Origin: Casuarina equisetifolia
Lineage: Eukaryota > Streptophyta > Magnoliopsida > Fagales > Casuarinaceae
Direction of reading: 5' to 3'
DNA length: 64,000 bases
NCBI GenBank assembly: GCA_028551475.1
Contig: CM052356.1
Span: 10,195,884-10,259,883, forward strand
Shown here: positions 11,055 through 21,517 of the stretch, one piece after another
Layout of the letters: each line of letters begins with the position of its first letter
How positions within the stretch are numbered: position 1 is the stretch's first letter
Position numbers and translations under genes: made by a program
Notes under the pieces: generated by a model
Seen by the model: the letters and a program-made list of their open reading frames with translations, nothing else
Told to the model about the DNA's origin: nothing
Databases searched by the model: none

Positions 11055-12560
11055 TCTTGTTTGCTCAAGACCTTTATATCTTTTTATTAAAAAAATGAAA
11101 GACAAAAATGGAGAAAGGATAATGACAATAGGGTAATAATATGACATTCTCAATAGCAAAAATCCTAGCAAAAGACAAGTTTCTAGACTAGTAAAAGCAT
11201 CATTGTCTATTCTAATATGAAGTTCTTTTCATGTGTGTGCCAATTAAACAAAAATGTGAAAAAGAAACAAAAAAGTTGCTGCATACACGAAAAATTAATT
11301 CTTACTTGAGCAAACAACTTCCATTTGGCTTGATAGTCTTCGATGTTAATATATTGCTTGCTCATTGATTGTTGCATATATTTCATTTTAGAATAAGTGG
11401 CCATGAGTTTGAGGGCTCATTTTCAAAACCTTAAGTGAGTGGAAGTTGAGGATTTTTGTTTCTATGTTTATTACATTGTTGATACAACTTGTTGTGCTTA
11501 GTATTTTACAACAAGATTAAGCCAAACATTTTAAACCTAGATAAATTAAACTTGGGGTTTTTTTGTTATACTTACAATATATCTTTGCTTAATTGTTCCT
11601 TGAATATATTTGTGGGATTTATAGTGCACCTGAGTTTTATTCGACAAAATCTTATTGTTATGCTTCTACGTTGATTGAATTTTGATGCACTACTGGAAGT
11701 CAATTTGAAGCTATTTTGGGCTGGTTTGAGCAACATGTTATGTTAATCAAAATATTGTTTGTGATAGCCTTTAAAATTGTAGAATATTGTGTGAGATACA
11801 CATAATACATTTGCTGTAATGCCCTTGCATTACAAGTTTTGTATTTCTCTTAGCTTATGAGACATTTGTAAGCTAGTACCATGCACTTGGTGGTGATGTA
11901 TATGTGATTCTTCTCTTCTTTGTGAAGACTGTTTATAGAGTGATTAGACATGTTTCTTGAGTTTTGTAAGTGGAGAAATTTTTTTCTAAGTTTTAGTAAA
12001 AATGGTTCCTTTTAATCAAGTTGAGAGAGGAAGGGAGGTTGGACATAGATTTAAGGGTATGAATCGAACGTCCTCCCAAAGTTATGGTGTTCACTCTCTC
12101 TCACTCTCTCTCTCTCTCTCTCTTTGTATTTATATAATTGAAACAATTGTTATTTCATTTATACTTGTTAAATCAAATATCCCATCTGCACTCATTAAGC
12201 AAACAAAAGGGAACTTTAAAGAAAATAAAAATAGCAACCTAATTCAATCCCCTCTCCATTTTCTTAAGTTATCAATTAGACCCTATACTATGGCATTTAC
12301 AACGTAAGTTCTTTGTTATCTAGGATGTGCATTTTCACAAAAGCATTTTTCCTTTTTCACATATTGCGCTTATGTCACATCTTGCACACGATATTTCTCT
12401 AATGATGCTAGCTAGTAAGGCTCTTATGACACACACCATTGGACAACACACTTATTGTATTCCTAATTCTTTACCTACACCTTAGGGCACCATTTTGTCT
12501 CATTCCTTAGTTGAGCTAGGTTACCTAATTATCCAATTAGATTGGTTAAAGCATCTTATT
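11055..12560. other. Unassigned stretch with CT microsatellite
   Basis: No coding similarity was recognised on either strand. A CT/TC microsatellite occupies about 12089-12123. A short inverted repeat, GTAATGC-CCTT-GCATTAC, lies near 11816-11833. The sequence around 12238-12275 (AATTCAATCCCCTCTCC) resembles a copia LTR 3' end, so part of this could be a decayed LTR of the copia fragment that follows. Confidence 0.4.
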
Positions 12561-13495
12561 CTATCCATTTTATTGCTTCCACTTTATTCTTAAAACTTAC
12601 GACAATGCAATAGGATATCTTAAATGGAAGGATATCATGCATCAAGAGATGAAAGTATCATAGTCTAATGGGGCATGGAATATTATGGATTTACCATCAA
12701 GGAATGAACTTATTCATTCTAAATGAGTGTGTAAAATTGAATATTTTATGGATGGCACAATTGAAGGGTATTAGCCTAGATTGGTGGACAATTTTTTTCT
12801 TATGATAAAGGTAATTACTATATGCGATGCCCTTTAATTGGTAGCATGGAGATAGTGGACAATCCATTAGATGGACATTTATATTGCATTCCTCTAGGGA
12901 GATTTACATAAGGAGGTATATATAAATGCTTCTTTAGGGATTCCCATTGAGGTTGGGAATAGGATGTGAAGGCTTTACAAGTCACTTTATGGTTTAAAAC
13001 ATGCTTTCAAACAATGGAATGATAAAATTAAATAATGTTGATTTCAATGCAATATAGTCAATTGAAGCATGATTATTTTCTATATGTTAAGATTGAAATT
13101 GAGTGCATAGCTTTGGTAATAATTTATGAAGATTGTATCTTTATTACTCAAGACAGTGAAAAGGAGATGAGAGTAGCATACAACTTTTTTAGTAGAATTA
13201 TATTTTGGAGTTAGAATCAAAGATGAGACTCTCAATAGAAAAGATATAGAGACAATTATAAAGCTAAGCAACACTCCATATGAAATGAGAACTCTAGGAA
13301 AGCATAATGACCCACAAATCAATGATGCCAAAAGCTATCATCAATTAATTTGTAAGCTCATTTATCTTAATATGATGGGGCTTAACATATCTTTTTCAAT
13401 GCATGTATCAAAGCACGCACATTGGAAGGCAACCCTGAGTTTAGTTGCATACCTCAAGGGAAGTGTTAGACATTTTGTTACTGACACATGATGGT
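12560..13495 (+). pseudogene. Ty1-copia RT/RNase H fragment, degraded
   Basis: The plus-strand translation gives WKDIMHQEMK, NGAWNIMDLPS, a K-IEYFMDGTIEGY stretch (for WVYKIKY..DGTIERYKARLV), LYVKIE and IIYEDC in the YVDD position. The open segment at 13285-13491 then matches the post-RT block LIGKLIYL.....DISF. Several stops and frame changes interrupt it, and no LTR could be matched to it. It belongs to a different copia lineage from the SIRE-like elements here, because its RT wording differs clearly. Confidence 0.7.
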
Positions 13496-13659
13496 TTTCA
13501 GGTGAGAGCTTATTGTGGCTGCGATGGAAGGAAGTATCTCATGCCTAGGACATTAGTGACTTTGCAATATGTTGGGCAGTTCATTAATTTCATTGATCTG
13601 TAAATTACTTACTGTACCTACGAGCCCTAGAAAGTTCACAATGCTTAAGCCTATGTCCT

Positions 13660-14035
13660 CAATCATAGCCAATCGATAATTTTTTGATTCACCAGATTTA
13701 AAGAAATCTTACAATTAATAATAATTTCAAATCTTAATGTGACGATTGCATAATAGTCCGATCTTCCTCTTCTGTATAACTGCTGCAATACTAGGGCGCG
13801 GAATGATTATAGATAGGTCCTGCTTGTGTCATAGCTTGAGTTAATATCCTCAAGCCGTGCCACTCTTTACATCCTAAAGACTCGTAACGCCTTCACATGA
13901 TTGGATTTATTTATGCCTGTCTCCTCAACTCGTAGTGCTCTACGCACCGCTAGCTTTTCCAGACCTTCTTTAAATCGTCCTTTCAATAACTTGAAGATTA
14001 TGTCCTGGAAATAAGCAGCTAAATTTGGCATTTAT
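13660..14035 (-). pseudogene. Unidentified decayed reading frame 3
   Basis: One minus-strand frame stays open for roughly 120 codons with only two stops. It begins near 14030 with MPNLAAYFQDIIFKLLKG and includes VRRALRVEETG and ARLEDINSS. The preceding TTATTTCCAG could be a splice acceptor. I do not recognise the protein. The base composition is more balanced than in the surrounding transposons. It may belong with the two frames at 14500-14820 and 15013-15390 as parts of one decayed gene. Confidence 0.35.
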
Positions 14036-14499
14036 CGAAGCGACCCTAATCTGCTATTTTAGCCCTTTGCAGTAATAATAAATTGATGCCAGAAAATTTT
14101 TACCGAAAATAATTACAAGAATATATTAAAAGATAAAACTACAACCGATGGAAAACCTGCCTGAGAAATTAGGAGCAATTACTACAACTAACTGGAAACC
14201 ATCATATGAACAAAATGAAGAAAATAAAATGAAAATCTCCTTCTCAAAAACTTTATTCGAAGTAGCTTGACTATCGAATAACATGCTTTTTGTTTTTTAA
14301 ATGGGCCAAGTGAAACCCTTATTATGTAACTGTATAGGACGAGAATAACCTAGGGTGAGAAAACTGCCTAGCAATTTTGCGGCCGCATGTCCATTCAAAC
14401 ACTGATCTATGCTCATTTGAACAGTGGCTTGTCACTGGGCAACCGCTCTTCAATTAAAACTTTAATTGTTGATTCTATCACACTTCATGGATCCCACTC

Positions 14500-14820
14500 G
14501 AAATTCAGTAGAAGTTCTACTCCAGTGAAAGTAAGTTTTCTCAAATTCCGTTTGAACACTTGACGATGGCTCTTCAAATGACTTGCAATTCTAGCTGCAT
14601 ATCTGATGTTGAATCGTAACGTTTTCGTACCCTTTTTTTTAAGAGTTAGTCATCGAATTAAGGTGCTCTAAAACACTATCTCTGGTAATATTTGCTCCCA
14701 CTTTTTGAAGGTTTCTCTCCGCCTTGAAAATCACATCAAAGGTAAAGAAAGGTAGCCTGAAGCCTTCGCACAGGGGAATTCTAAGCATTTTCCTAGATAA
14801 ATTTCTATGGAATTACCCAT
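14500..14820 (-). pseudogene. Unidentified decayed reading frame 2
   Basis: A minus-strand frame includes IPLCEGFRLPFFTFDVIFK and VLEHLNSMTN and stops at a poly-A run near 14640. The adjacent frame then continues with NIRYAARIASHLKSHRQVF and a terminal LLNFEWDP stop. One slippage in the A-run would explain the frame change. The family is not recognised. The density of sense codons suggests a relic of a real gene rather than chance. Confidence 0.35.
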
Positions 14821-15012
14821 TTCTGACTTGAAGGAAGAGAAAGGGAGTTGTCGGTATTAGATGTACGCATCAATTGAGAATTATTAGTCTTATATATAGG
14901 CAAATTAGTTTTGAATGGGTGTGAAGAGCTTTTAATTTATTTTTTTTTATTTTTTTTTCAAATTAGTTATGAATTTTCATCCCGTATTAGACATAAGGAG
15001 ATAGATTTCAAC

Positions 15013-15390
15013 GTACCTCATTCGTGATAAGAAGTTTAAATTCAACCGCAGATTTCGATGTCGAGGTGTTCCAGTAAATTGCCAGCAATATGATACCCAG
15101 CGCTTGGCTTGCCTGTGCATTCATGTGTGCTTCTATTACATTGTTGACGCTCAACGGATATTTGATGGGCCATTCGGACTTCTAGACGCTAACTAGGGAT
15201 CCTAGACCAGCTTCTGGTCATGCCGTTCCACAATGCCACGAAGTTAACCTTTCTGAACAGATAACGTAATTCTATTGGGTGGCAAATAAACGTTTTCCGA
15301 CTCTTACTTTACAATCTGCCAAATACTTCTCAAGCTTATAGTCTAACTCGATAATGCCCAGAACACTGGGCATTTATTGCTGAACCACTA
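15013..15390 (-). pseudogene. Unidentified decayed reading frame 1
   Basis: The minus-strand frame from an ATG at about 15383 reads about 115 codons with three in-frame stops, each explicable by a single C-to-T change. It includes LDYKLEKYLADCKVRVGK and AQASQALGIILLAIYWN. It ends at AATGAG followed by GTACGTT, a good splice-donor context. The length, low stop density and donor-like end argue for a former exon. I cannot name the family; an endogenous virus-derived gene or an ordinary host pseudogene are both possible. Confidence 0.4.
15353..15374. repeat. Short perfect inverted repeat
   Basis: AATGCCCAG, a 4-base loop AACA, then CTGGGCATT: a perfect 9-bp stem. It overlaps the beginning of the decayed reading frame at 15013-15390, so it may be incidental. 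No T-run follows that would suggest a Pol III terminator. Confidence 0.5.
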
Positions 15391-15574
15391 TTTCCGTTAT
15401 ACTATCTATATTTATGAAAAGAAAAGGACTGGAGACCGTGTAACAAACGAATTGAAACTAAAACAGCACACCCGCTGTTGATGAAACAATCATCAAGCCC
15501 ATCTCTATGTGGTTTGTACATACATATCTATTTATTTATGTTTTATCGGTATGGAAGTCTCGGTGACCTAGGGT

Positions 15575-15697
15575 CTTGCATGAAGGACAAGGAGAGCCAA
15601 ACGGAGCCAAGAACGGCTTGACCGATGTAGCCAAAGCAGATTGCTTCACCGGCAAGCCATTCTTGGCTCAACCCCACTCTCTCTCTCCTCATGCAAG
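15575..15697 (-). ncRNA. MIR169: MIR169-type microRNA precursor hairpin
   Basis: The minus strand folds into a hairpin of about 123 nt. CTTGCATGA pairs with TCATGCAAG at the base. Arms at 15653-15669 and 15604-15620 pair over 17 bp with a single U-G wobble. The 5' arm contains GAGCCAAGAATGGCTTGCCG, which matches the miR169 family consensus (CAGCCAAGGATGACTTGCCG) at all but three positions. miR169 guides cleavage of NF-YA mRNAs. The 3' arm gives a star-like GTCAAGCCGTTCTTGGCTC. The arm length, near-perfect duplex and paired base all fit a plant MIRNA. The copy lies in a non-transposon island. Strand choice rests on the better family match of the minus-strand 5' arm. Confidence 0.85.
15650..15670 (-). 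ncRNA. Predicted mature miR169-like 21-mer
   Basis: This is the 5' arm of the minus-strand precursor. It begins with U and continues GAGCCAAGAATGGCTTGCCG. The 5' U is the preferred first base for AGO1 loading. The register is inferred from the miR169 family variants that begin UGAGCC; small-RNA reads would set the exact ends. Confidence 0.7.
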
Positions 15698-15783
15698 AAG
15701 CTTGGACAAAATGGCATTAATCATCACATAACCATTTTCATATTGTTACTCTGCCTGATTTACATCTTTCTGCGGAGTTTACG

Positions 15784-15892
15784 TATATATAGGCCATTTC
15801 AGCTGAGGTCCAATTCCTTTTAATGTTCTGTTCTCATTGGAAACCCCCCTTATCGGGCCACTTGCAGCAAAAAGAAGAAAAATCCTGATTGG
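15784..15892 (-). promoter_or_regulatory. Candidate MIR169 core promoter with TATA and CCAAT boxes
   Basis: A TATATATA box lies at 15784-15791, about 87 bp upstream of the hairpin on the minus strand, so transcription could begin near 15755. CCAAT pentamers occur at 15836-15840 and 15888-15892 on the minus strand and at 15810-15814 on the plus strand. CCAAT is the NF-Y binding site, and miR169 targets NF-YA. The spacing fits a plant Pol II promoter, but the short motifs alone are weak evidence. Confidence 0.45.
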
Positions 15893-17600
15893 TCGTTGTG
15901 GGAAAAGAATCTGGCACGAACTCAGCGAGCTGGATGGAGGACCACATGGATTGGAATTTTGAAATGTCAACGGGAATTTGTTCAAAGAATTTTAGAGGAT
16001 AAGAAACATGATAAGATACATATTTTTGGGTTACGTCTGTATGGCGGAGTGGGGTGTGGGGTGCATGGCCTTTGGCTGGGGCCCTGTTAGCTACCACCTA
16101 AGCTAGCAGGCAATGAATATATTTGTCTATGGGAGCATATGGACATGATAAGATTTTTGACACAGATTAAGATGTCTCTTGGGGAGCATATTGGTCTACT
16201 AACCCATTTCTTCCTATTGATGTCACTACATCTTTATGTACCCGATAATGCTTAGATCAACAAACTAATCTCTCAGAGAAATAATTCCCTTTTGCCCTTC
16301 ATACAGCAGGATTTCAACGATAACATCCCTGTTTGTATTATGGTGGCTTTTCCCTAATCTCTTGCTTGATTTAAAACATCAATTTCATTGCCTCAGTGTA
16401 ATCAGCACCTTTTTTGTTATGTTTATTCAGACATATGTAGAATGTCTTGTGTTTATTCAGGTAAAAGAAACAAAAAAATATATATATACTCAAAGTTAGG
16501 TTGGGTGCTTAAGCTATTAGCCTCCACTTTTAATCTACATGCCGTTGGTGATGGGAACAATCTGTAGTTCTCGTTATTGCTAAAGCTGACGGTGAAAAAA
16601 GTATTTGCTGTTAAATTCACAGATAAAATGGTGTATTATTTGTTTCTTCGGGATCACTAGGTTCATTTTATGAACAATACGATAGTTGCAAAACCTAAAA
16701 CGAACGAACTTCGTGCTCGGAATGAGGACCTAATGAAGTTGCTGCTATCTGAGGCATTGAAGTTCAAAAGGAATCATAGTGAGGTTATGTTTTTAGTAAA
16801 TATTATAAGACAGGAAAAGTTGCTTACCAAAGTCAAAAAGAATTGGGAATCAAAGAAGCGAATTCTAGATTAAAGTTGACAAAAAATTCTCAGGGATCAA
16901 TTGGTTTGAGTGTAGTCCAATAGATAACTTTAAAAATGTAATTCGTTACTATAGAAAACATATTGCATGTTGACGGTCGTGACATGCATTGGCATGGCTT
17001 ACAAAGAATCCAGATTGCTGCTTCTTGTGCGACTGGGTTTCTCAACCAGACCAAGTACTTCATATCCTAACTTTTCCTACATGTGTTTAGACTAGCTCTC
17101 CCTTACAAGCCATTGTTGCACAATTAAATCTTTGAAGAGATAGCACCTTATTTAACATTAATTGTTAGGGATCCAACTTGGCTCCAATACCATTTCTTAA
17201 GGGAATTCAACTAAGTTGCATTATCCATATAGAAATCGAACACTCAAATATAAGTACACATCCAAACACAACACATTTAAGAGATTTAGAATATCATAAT
17301 GTCTTATATCTCCTGTAGTCTTTTCTCATTAGATTTTCTCATATTTTCCCTCTCCACAAATTAGTATCTCAAAGATTCTCTCCATTAACTAGAATCCATG
17401 AAAGAGGCTCTTTTCAACAACTAGCTCCTCAAGGAGACTCTCTCTACTCATCCTATTAAGTTTTCTATACTTTCCTTATTTACAGAGATACCTTAAAGGA
17501 ATCTTAGTTAAATACTATAAGGAAAACTTACTTCCACAAAAAGATGTGAATCCTAACTAGAATATTGTTAGAAAAACTCAATCCAACAAGAGGATAACCC
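15893..17600. other. Low-repeat island, no gene recognised
   Basis: No transposon similarity and no recognisable protein family was seen. The plus-strand frame at 16670-16873 (67 codons, rich in K, E and L, from MNNTIVAKPKTNELR) could be a small coiled-coil peptide, but nothing supports expression. A tract near 17170-17205 reads, on the minus strand, TGGTATTGGAGCC, which resembles a copia primer-binding site without a convincing LTR beside it. Confidence 0.4.
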
Positions 17601-18965
17601 CAAAGTTCACAATTACAATCATTCCCTTTAATCTAATTGTTCCATCAATTCTAATATTAATCGGAGGCAACCCATGGAAGTAAACCTCACTATCCTTGTG
17701 GATAACAGTACATGAGATTATACACCTACCTCATCACTACAAACCCATTAGCTACAAACGAAAGTACAAGATTAAGTATCAAGCAAATGATTCAATAGAA
17801 CCCTATAAAGTACATCATGTAGCTAAAGGGATTACTTAGCAAGAAGGCTTCAACTGTTAGAAGACTTTTTCAGTAGTTCCCAAGAAACTCACAATTCACT
17901 TAATGTATCAACAATCAAGGGGACAAGAAAGTATGACAATTAAGAAATCGTCTAGCCTTAAGCAAATCTCATGCTAATGGTATACAAAGTTAATTTTAGC
18001 CCTTATCAACGTAGGCTTTAAACAATCCAAGCGTAGTCACGTTCTCTCGACATGGGTACAAGGTACTTATTTCATTTGTTTCCTCGTCTATATTCATAAT
18101 ATTTTAATCACAAAAAATGATTAGTCGGCCATTAAATCTCTCAAATGCCATCTACATTCCCATTTTCATATAAAATACTTAGGAGACCTTTAAGTATTTT
18201 CTAGCAATGAATATTGCTTTCTTAGAAAAAAAGATATCTTTAAGTCAATGAAAGTAAATTCTTGAGATGATCTCAAGGCTAGTCTATTTGCCCATAAACT
18301 AACAATCAATCATTCTTATGTAGAAGAATCTAGACTAACAACCATTGAATATGATGAAGGAATCACCCCTCTTGGATCAAATAAGTTGTTAGAAGATTGT
18401 CTTAGTTATCAAACAAAAGGATAAATATTTGTTATGTAGTCCAAATACTTAGTTAATCTATGTTTACTTCCAATCAATCTTACATGAAAGTAAGTTTTGA
18501 AGTATTTCGAAAGATGTCATGGGTTGTAATTGCTTCTCCTTGGACAAGGAAAGCTGAAGATATTAGCTTATGGAACTTTTATTATGACCAAATTTTAAGT
18601 CATAGGCTTTTATGTCAACTAGGAGATTTTCTATTGTTATGAGAAACAACGAAGCAATTAATGGTTTCTAGATCATCCATAGATGTGGATGGACGGAGTA
18701 TCATGCCGTTTCAACTACAAATTCGAAGTTATCTAGATATTGTGGATTGCTTTGAGATCTTGCTAATATGACTAAAGGACCAATGAATCTATATTGTGAC
18801 AATGAAGTCATACGTAAACTTGCAGCAAATCCTATAAATAAAGCAATCATTTCATTAATGGTAAGGTCAAATAATGAGTAATTTATACAATGAAGATTAG
18901 AACTACAAAGGAACTAGCAAAATCACCATGAAGTCTTTGTCATAGGTTGTTGAGCATATTTTGAC
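17600..18965 (+). pseudogene. Ty1-copia pol fragment (RT and RNase H), degraded
   Basis: The plus-strand translation gives, across frames, an RT start near 17700, KYQANDSIEPYK-like text, a VYIHNIL(L)IT stretch in the YVDD position near 18090, KYLGDLKYFLAMNIA, then RNase H pieces such as TVSRSSIDVDG (for VSRSSAEAEY) and YCDNEVIRKLAANP near 18800. Frame changes and stops are frequent. No confident LTR pair was found. It is a separate insertion from the fragment at 12560-13495, although both are plus-strand and of similar decay. Confidence 0.7.
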
Positions 18966-19406
18966 ACTAACAAAGATTTACAAAACTTCTTACTAATAAA
19001 CAACTGTGGAGTTCAAAATCTTATGAAATATATTACATTAGTGTCTTAATGAAATTGGAAGTTTTAAACCACATATTAAACATTATGTTTGAGTGTGAAA
19101 TTACTTCAAACATTTCTATGAGCAAGTCTTGCTCATACTTGTGATAAATCTATAATCATTCCTACGGATTGGTTAAGTTGGTACTTAAATGCTAAGACTT
19201 ATTATGAAGATCTTCACTATTGCCACAAACTGCTGAGACACAAATGGCTTTTTCCCATTAAGGAAATGGGTAAAATACTTGTTTGTTGCGACAAAATTTA
19301 AAGCTTGCATTAATTGATCAAGATGCACCATTCAATCAAGCGAAAAAGTATCAGTGTTGTGGCCCTAAAGAGGCAAGTTTTTTAGTTGGTTTTGAAAAAG
19401 CATCAG

Positions 19407-19490
19407 TGTTGTGGGAGTTATCCTTAGCCTTTTATGAGTAATTCTTATGGTTAGGAGTTCTAATTATCTTAAAATTTGAAGTCTTGGATA
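19407..19490 (+). repeat. LTR fragment, paralogue of the LTR beginning at 20220
   Basis: TGTTGTGGGAGTTATCCTTAG at its start, then TTTAT, AGTAATTCTTATGGTTAGG and AATTTGAAGTCTT, parallel the sequence at 20220-20245 joined to 23756-23815. It therefore acts as an unoccupied version of the site in which the element at 20246-23750 sits. Similarity fades after about 19490. Confidence 0.65.
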
Positions 19491-20219
19491 GGCGATTTAT
19501 GAAGATGGAGAGAAAGTTCCATTAGCTTAGAAGCATGTTACGAGAGCTTCAAGAGATGAAAGAAAAGTCATAGGAGTCACATCAAGAGACCTTCAAGGAG
19601 TTTTGGCAAGAAAGATGACGCAGAAGTTAGACGTTGAAATCCTAACTTCAAACCCTTTCTACCTAACCAAGCCTAATGCAAAAAGAAAGAAGTAGAGATG
19701 CCATTGAAGCCTCCTTATTTAGCTCCCTAACTTGATGCAGTATAATCAAAACAATGCCAAATTCTTGCAAAATGTGCATATTTGCTAAAGAAAAATAAAA
19801 ATGAAACCTTGTGCTGCACTGAGGAAAAGCATTATTGTTAGGACCAAACTTGGTTGAGACGGTGAGATATGTTGTTAGAAACAACATCAAAATAGAGAGC
19901 AATCAAAGGGTCATGGGTTAGACAATAGCTTGAGGAAGCTAATCAATCTCCCATATGCAAACCACTACAAACAGCCACCGTCTTGTCTATTTGGTGGATC
20001 AACCATTAACTACTTCTTCTTCCACTAGGGAAGGCCATCAAAGTGTCACAAACAAGAAGAGATCTCTGGAAGGATAGAATTGCATTTATTTTGCTTATGG
20101 GCCTTAATTTGTTTTGGACCTAAGTTGTTTTTAGATATTTTTGGTTAGTCATTTAGTTATTGGCTTATATTTTTGTATTAGAATCTTGAGGAAACAGTTC
20201 TTTGTTAAGGGAAGGGAGT
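19490..20219 (+). other. Degraded internal region of an unidentified LTR element
   Basis: The plus strand has coding-like stretches without a recognised domain, for example RSMLRELQEMKEK and ETFKEFWQ around 19530-19610. It ends in a purine tract AAGGGAAGGGAG (20207-20218) directly before an LTR-like TGTTGCAAGAG. That tract fits a polypurine tract, so this is probably the 3' part of an LTR element in plus orientation. Confidence 0.4.
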
Positions 20220-20245
20220 TGTTGCAAGAGTTATCCTTAGTTTAT

Positions 20246-21517
20246 TGTTCAGTGAAATTTAAATGCAAGTGAACATGTCGAACAAGTAATATAATGATAA
20301 GAAAAGTATCGTCCCACGAAGATTGGTGAATACTAAACTAATTAAGTACTAATGATGAATTAATCCTAAAATTTATCTAGCAAATCAAATTGATAAATGA
20401 TAGATTAACTAACTAAGTCTAAGAAAACTAAATACAAGAAATATGTTAAAGCATCCGATTTACCATAATTACTAGGTATTAATATTGATTATTTATGCTT
20501 GCAAGAGAGACAATATCTATGTGATGGCGGAACTTCCTAATTTATTTACTATCCTATGTCTAGGTATAGCAAACCTACTTAGTTCATTAATTCACTATAT
20601 CTCTATATGTGAATTGAAACAAACCAAATGCATTAGGATCTATGAACATTCCCAGTTTACACTGAAAGCCACACAAATAATATGGTATATGTCTATCCAT
20701 TTTAATCTATGGTTGCATATTACAAGAAGTAACTGCATGTTATTTCCTGTCGGTCTCTAACATACAAATCAAGTCATCTAAGTGGTAGCTAATCAACTAA
20801 AAGCATTAAACTCCATAATATGTAACTTCACATAAATAAAATATCTTGCAAAACATAATAATCATAAGATTCATACCATCATAATTAGGTTACATCGTAG
20901 CTCTAACAAAAATAAACTAAAGCATAAAGAAATAATGAGGAAGAATAATAATAAGAAATAAAGAAGGCATCTTGAATCTAAGAACAAGAAGTCTGTCACC
21001 CTTTTTGTCTTCTCTTCAAGAAAACCTTAAATTCTTGGCCTCTCTCTTGAGTTGTGCTCAATTTCCTCCTCTTCCTTCTTTTGCCTCTTCTCTTCTCTTA
21101 AATAAGGTTTAGGTTTAGACCTACTCTTATCTTAGTAGAATTGGGTTTTAGAGATCTAAAACAATTGAATTTTGAACTCTTAATTTAATTAGGTTTTGAA
21201 CTCCTAATTTAATTAGGCTTTCAACTCTTAATATGATTAGGTTTTCTAATTATTTAGAAAACCCAATAACAATAAAATCTAATAACAATCATTCAAAGCC
21301 TAAGCCCATCTTGACTCTCTTGATCTTGATATTATGATTTTGCCACACAATAAGCATTAGGCTCTCCATGTTCATCTCTTTTCTCCTTGCCTCTTTGTGC
21401 TACATAAACAAGATAAATTTAGGTAAATAAAGAGGAGTTCAAATGTTTTCTCAAAATTATTAAAGTTATTTATTGCCTAAAATAGGTAAAATAACTCTAT
21501 AAAAATAAAGTTATCAA
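20246..21517 (-). repeat. LTR B (1272 bp), Athila-related short-LTR family
   Basis: The plus strand starts TGTTCAGTGAAATTT and ends ATAAAGTTATCA. It is followed by AAAACCCCCAAACTTAAC, which on the minus strand is a G-rich polypurine tract immediately upstream of TGATAAC. It is the same LTR family as solo copies A, C, D and E, but here internal sequence is retained on one side. Confidence 0.85.

Noticed and set aside
12002-12307. 101-codon plus-strand frame
   Set aside because: It reads through the CT microsatellite (repeated Ser-Leu), so its length is an artefact of simple sequence.
15834-16097. Overlapping frames on both strands near the MIR169-like hairpin
   Set aside because: No domain or plausible start context; they overlap the candidate miRNA promoter and look like chance open frames.
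16670-16873. 67-codon frame with coiled-coil composition
   Set aside because: No recognised family, no promoter or splice evidence and short length; mentioned only within the island entry.
17165-17217. Minus-strand TGGTATTGGAGCC resembling a copia primer-binding site
   Set aside because: No LTR ending in CA lies beside it and no minus-strand copia coding follows; the adjacent copia fragment is on the plus strand.
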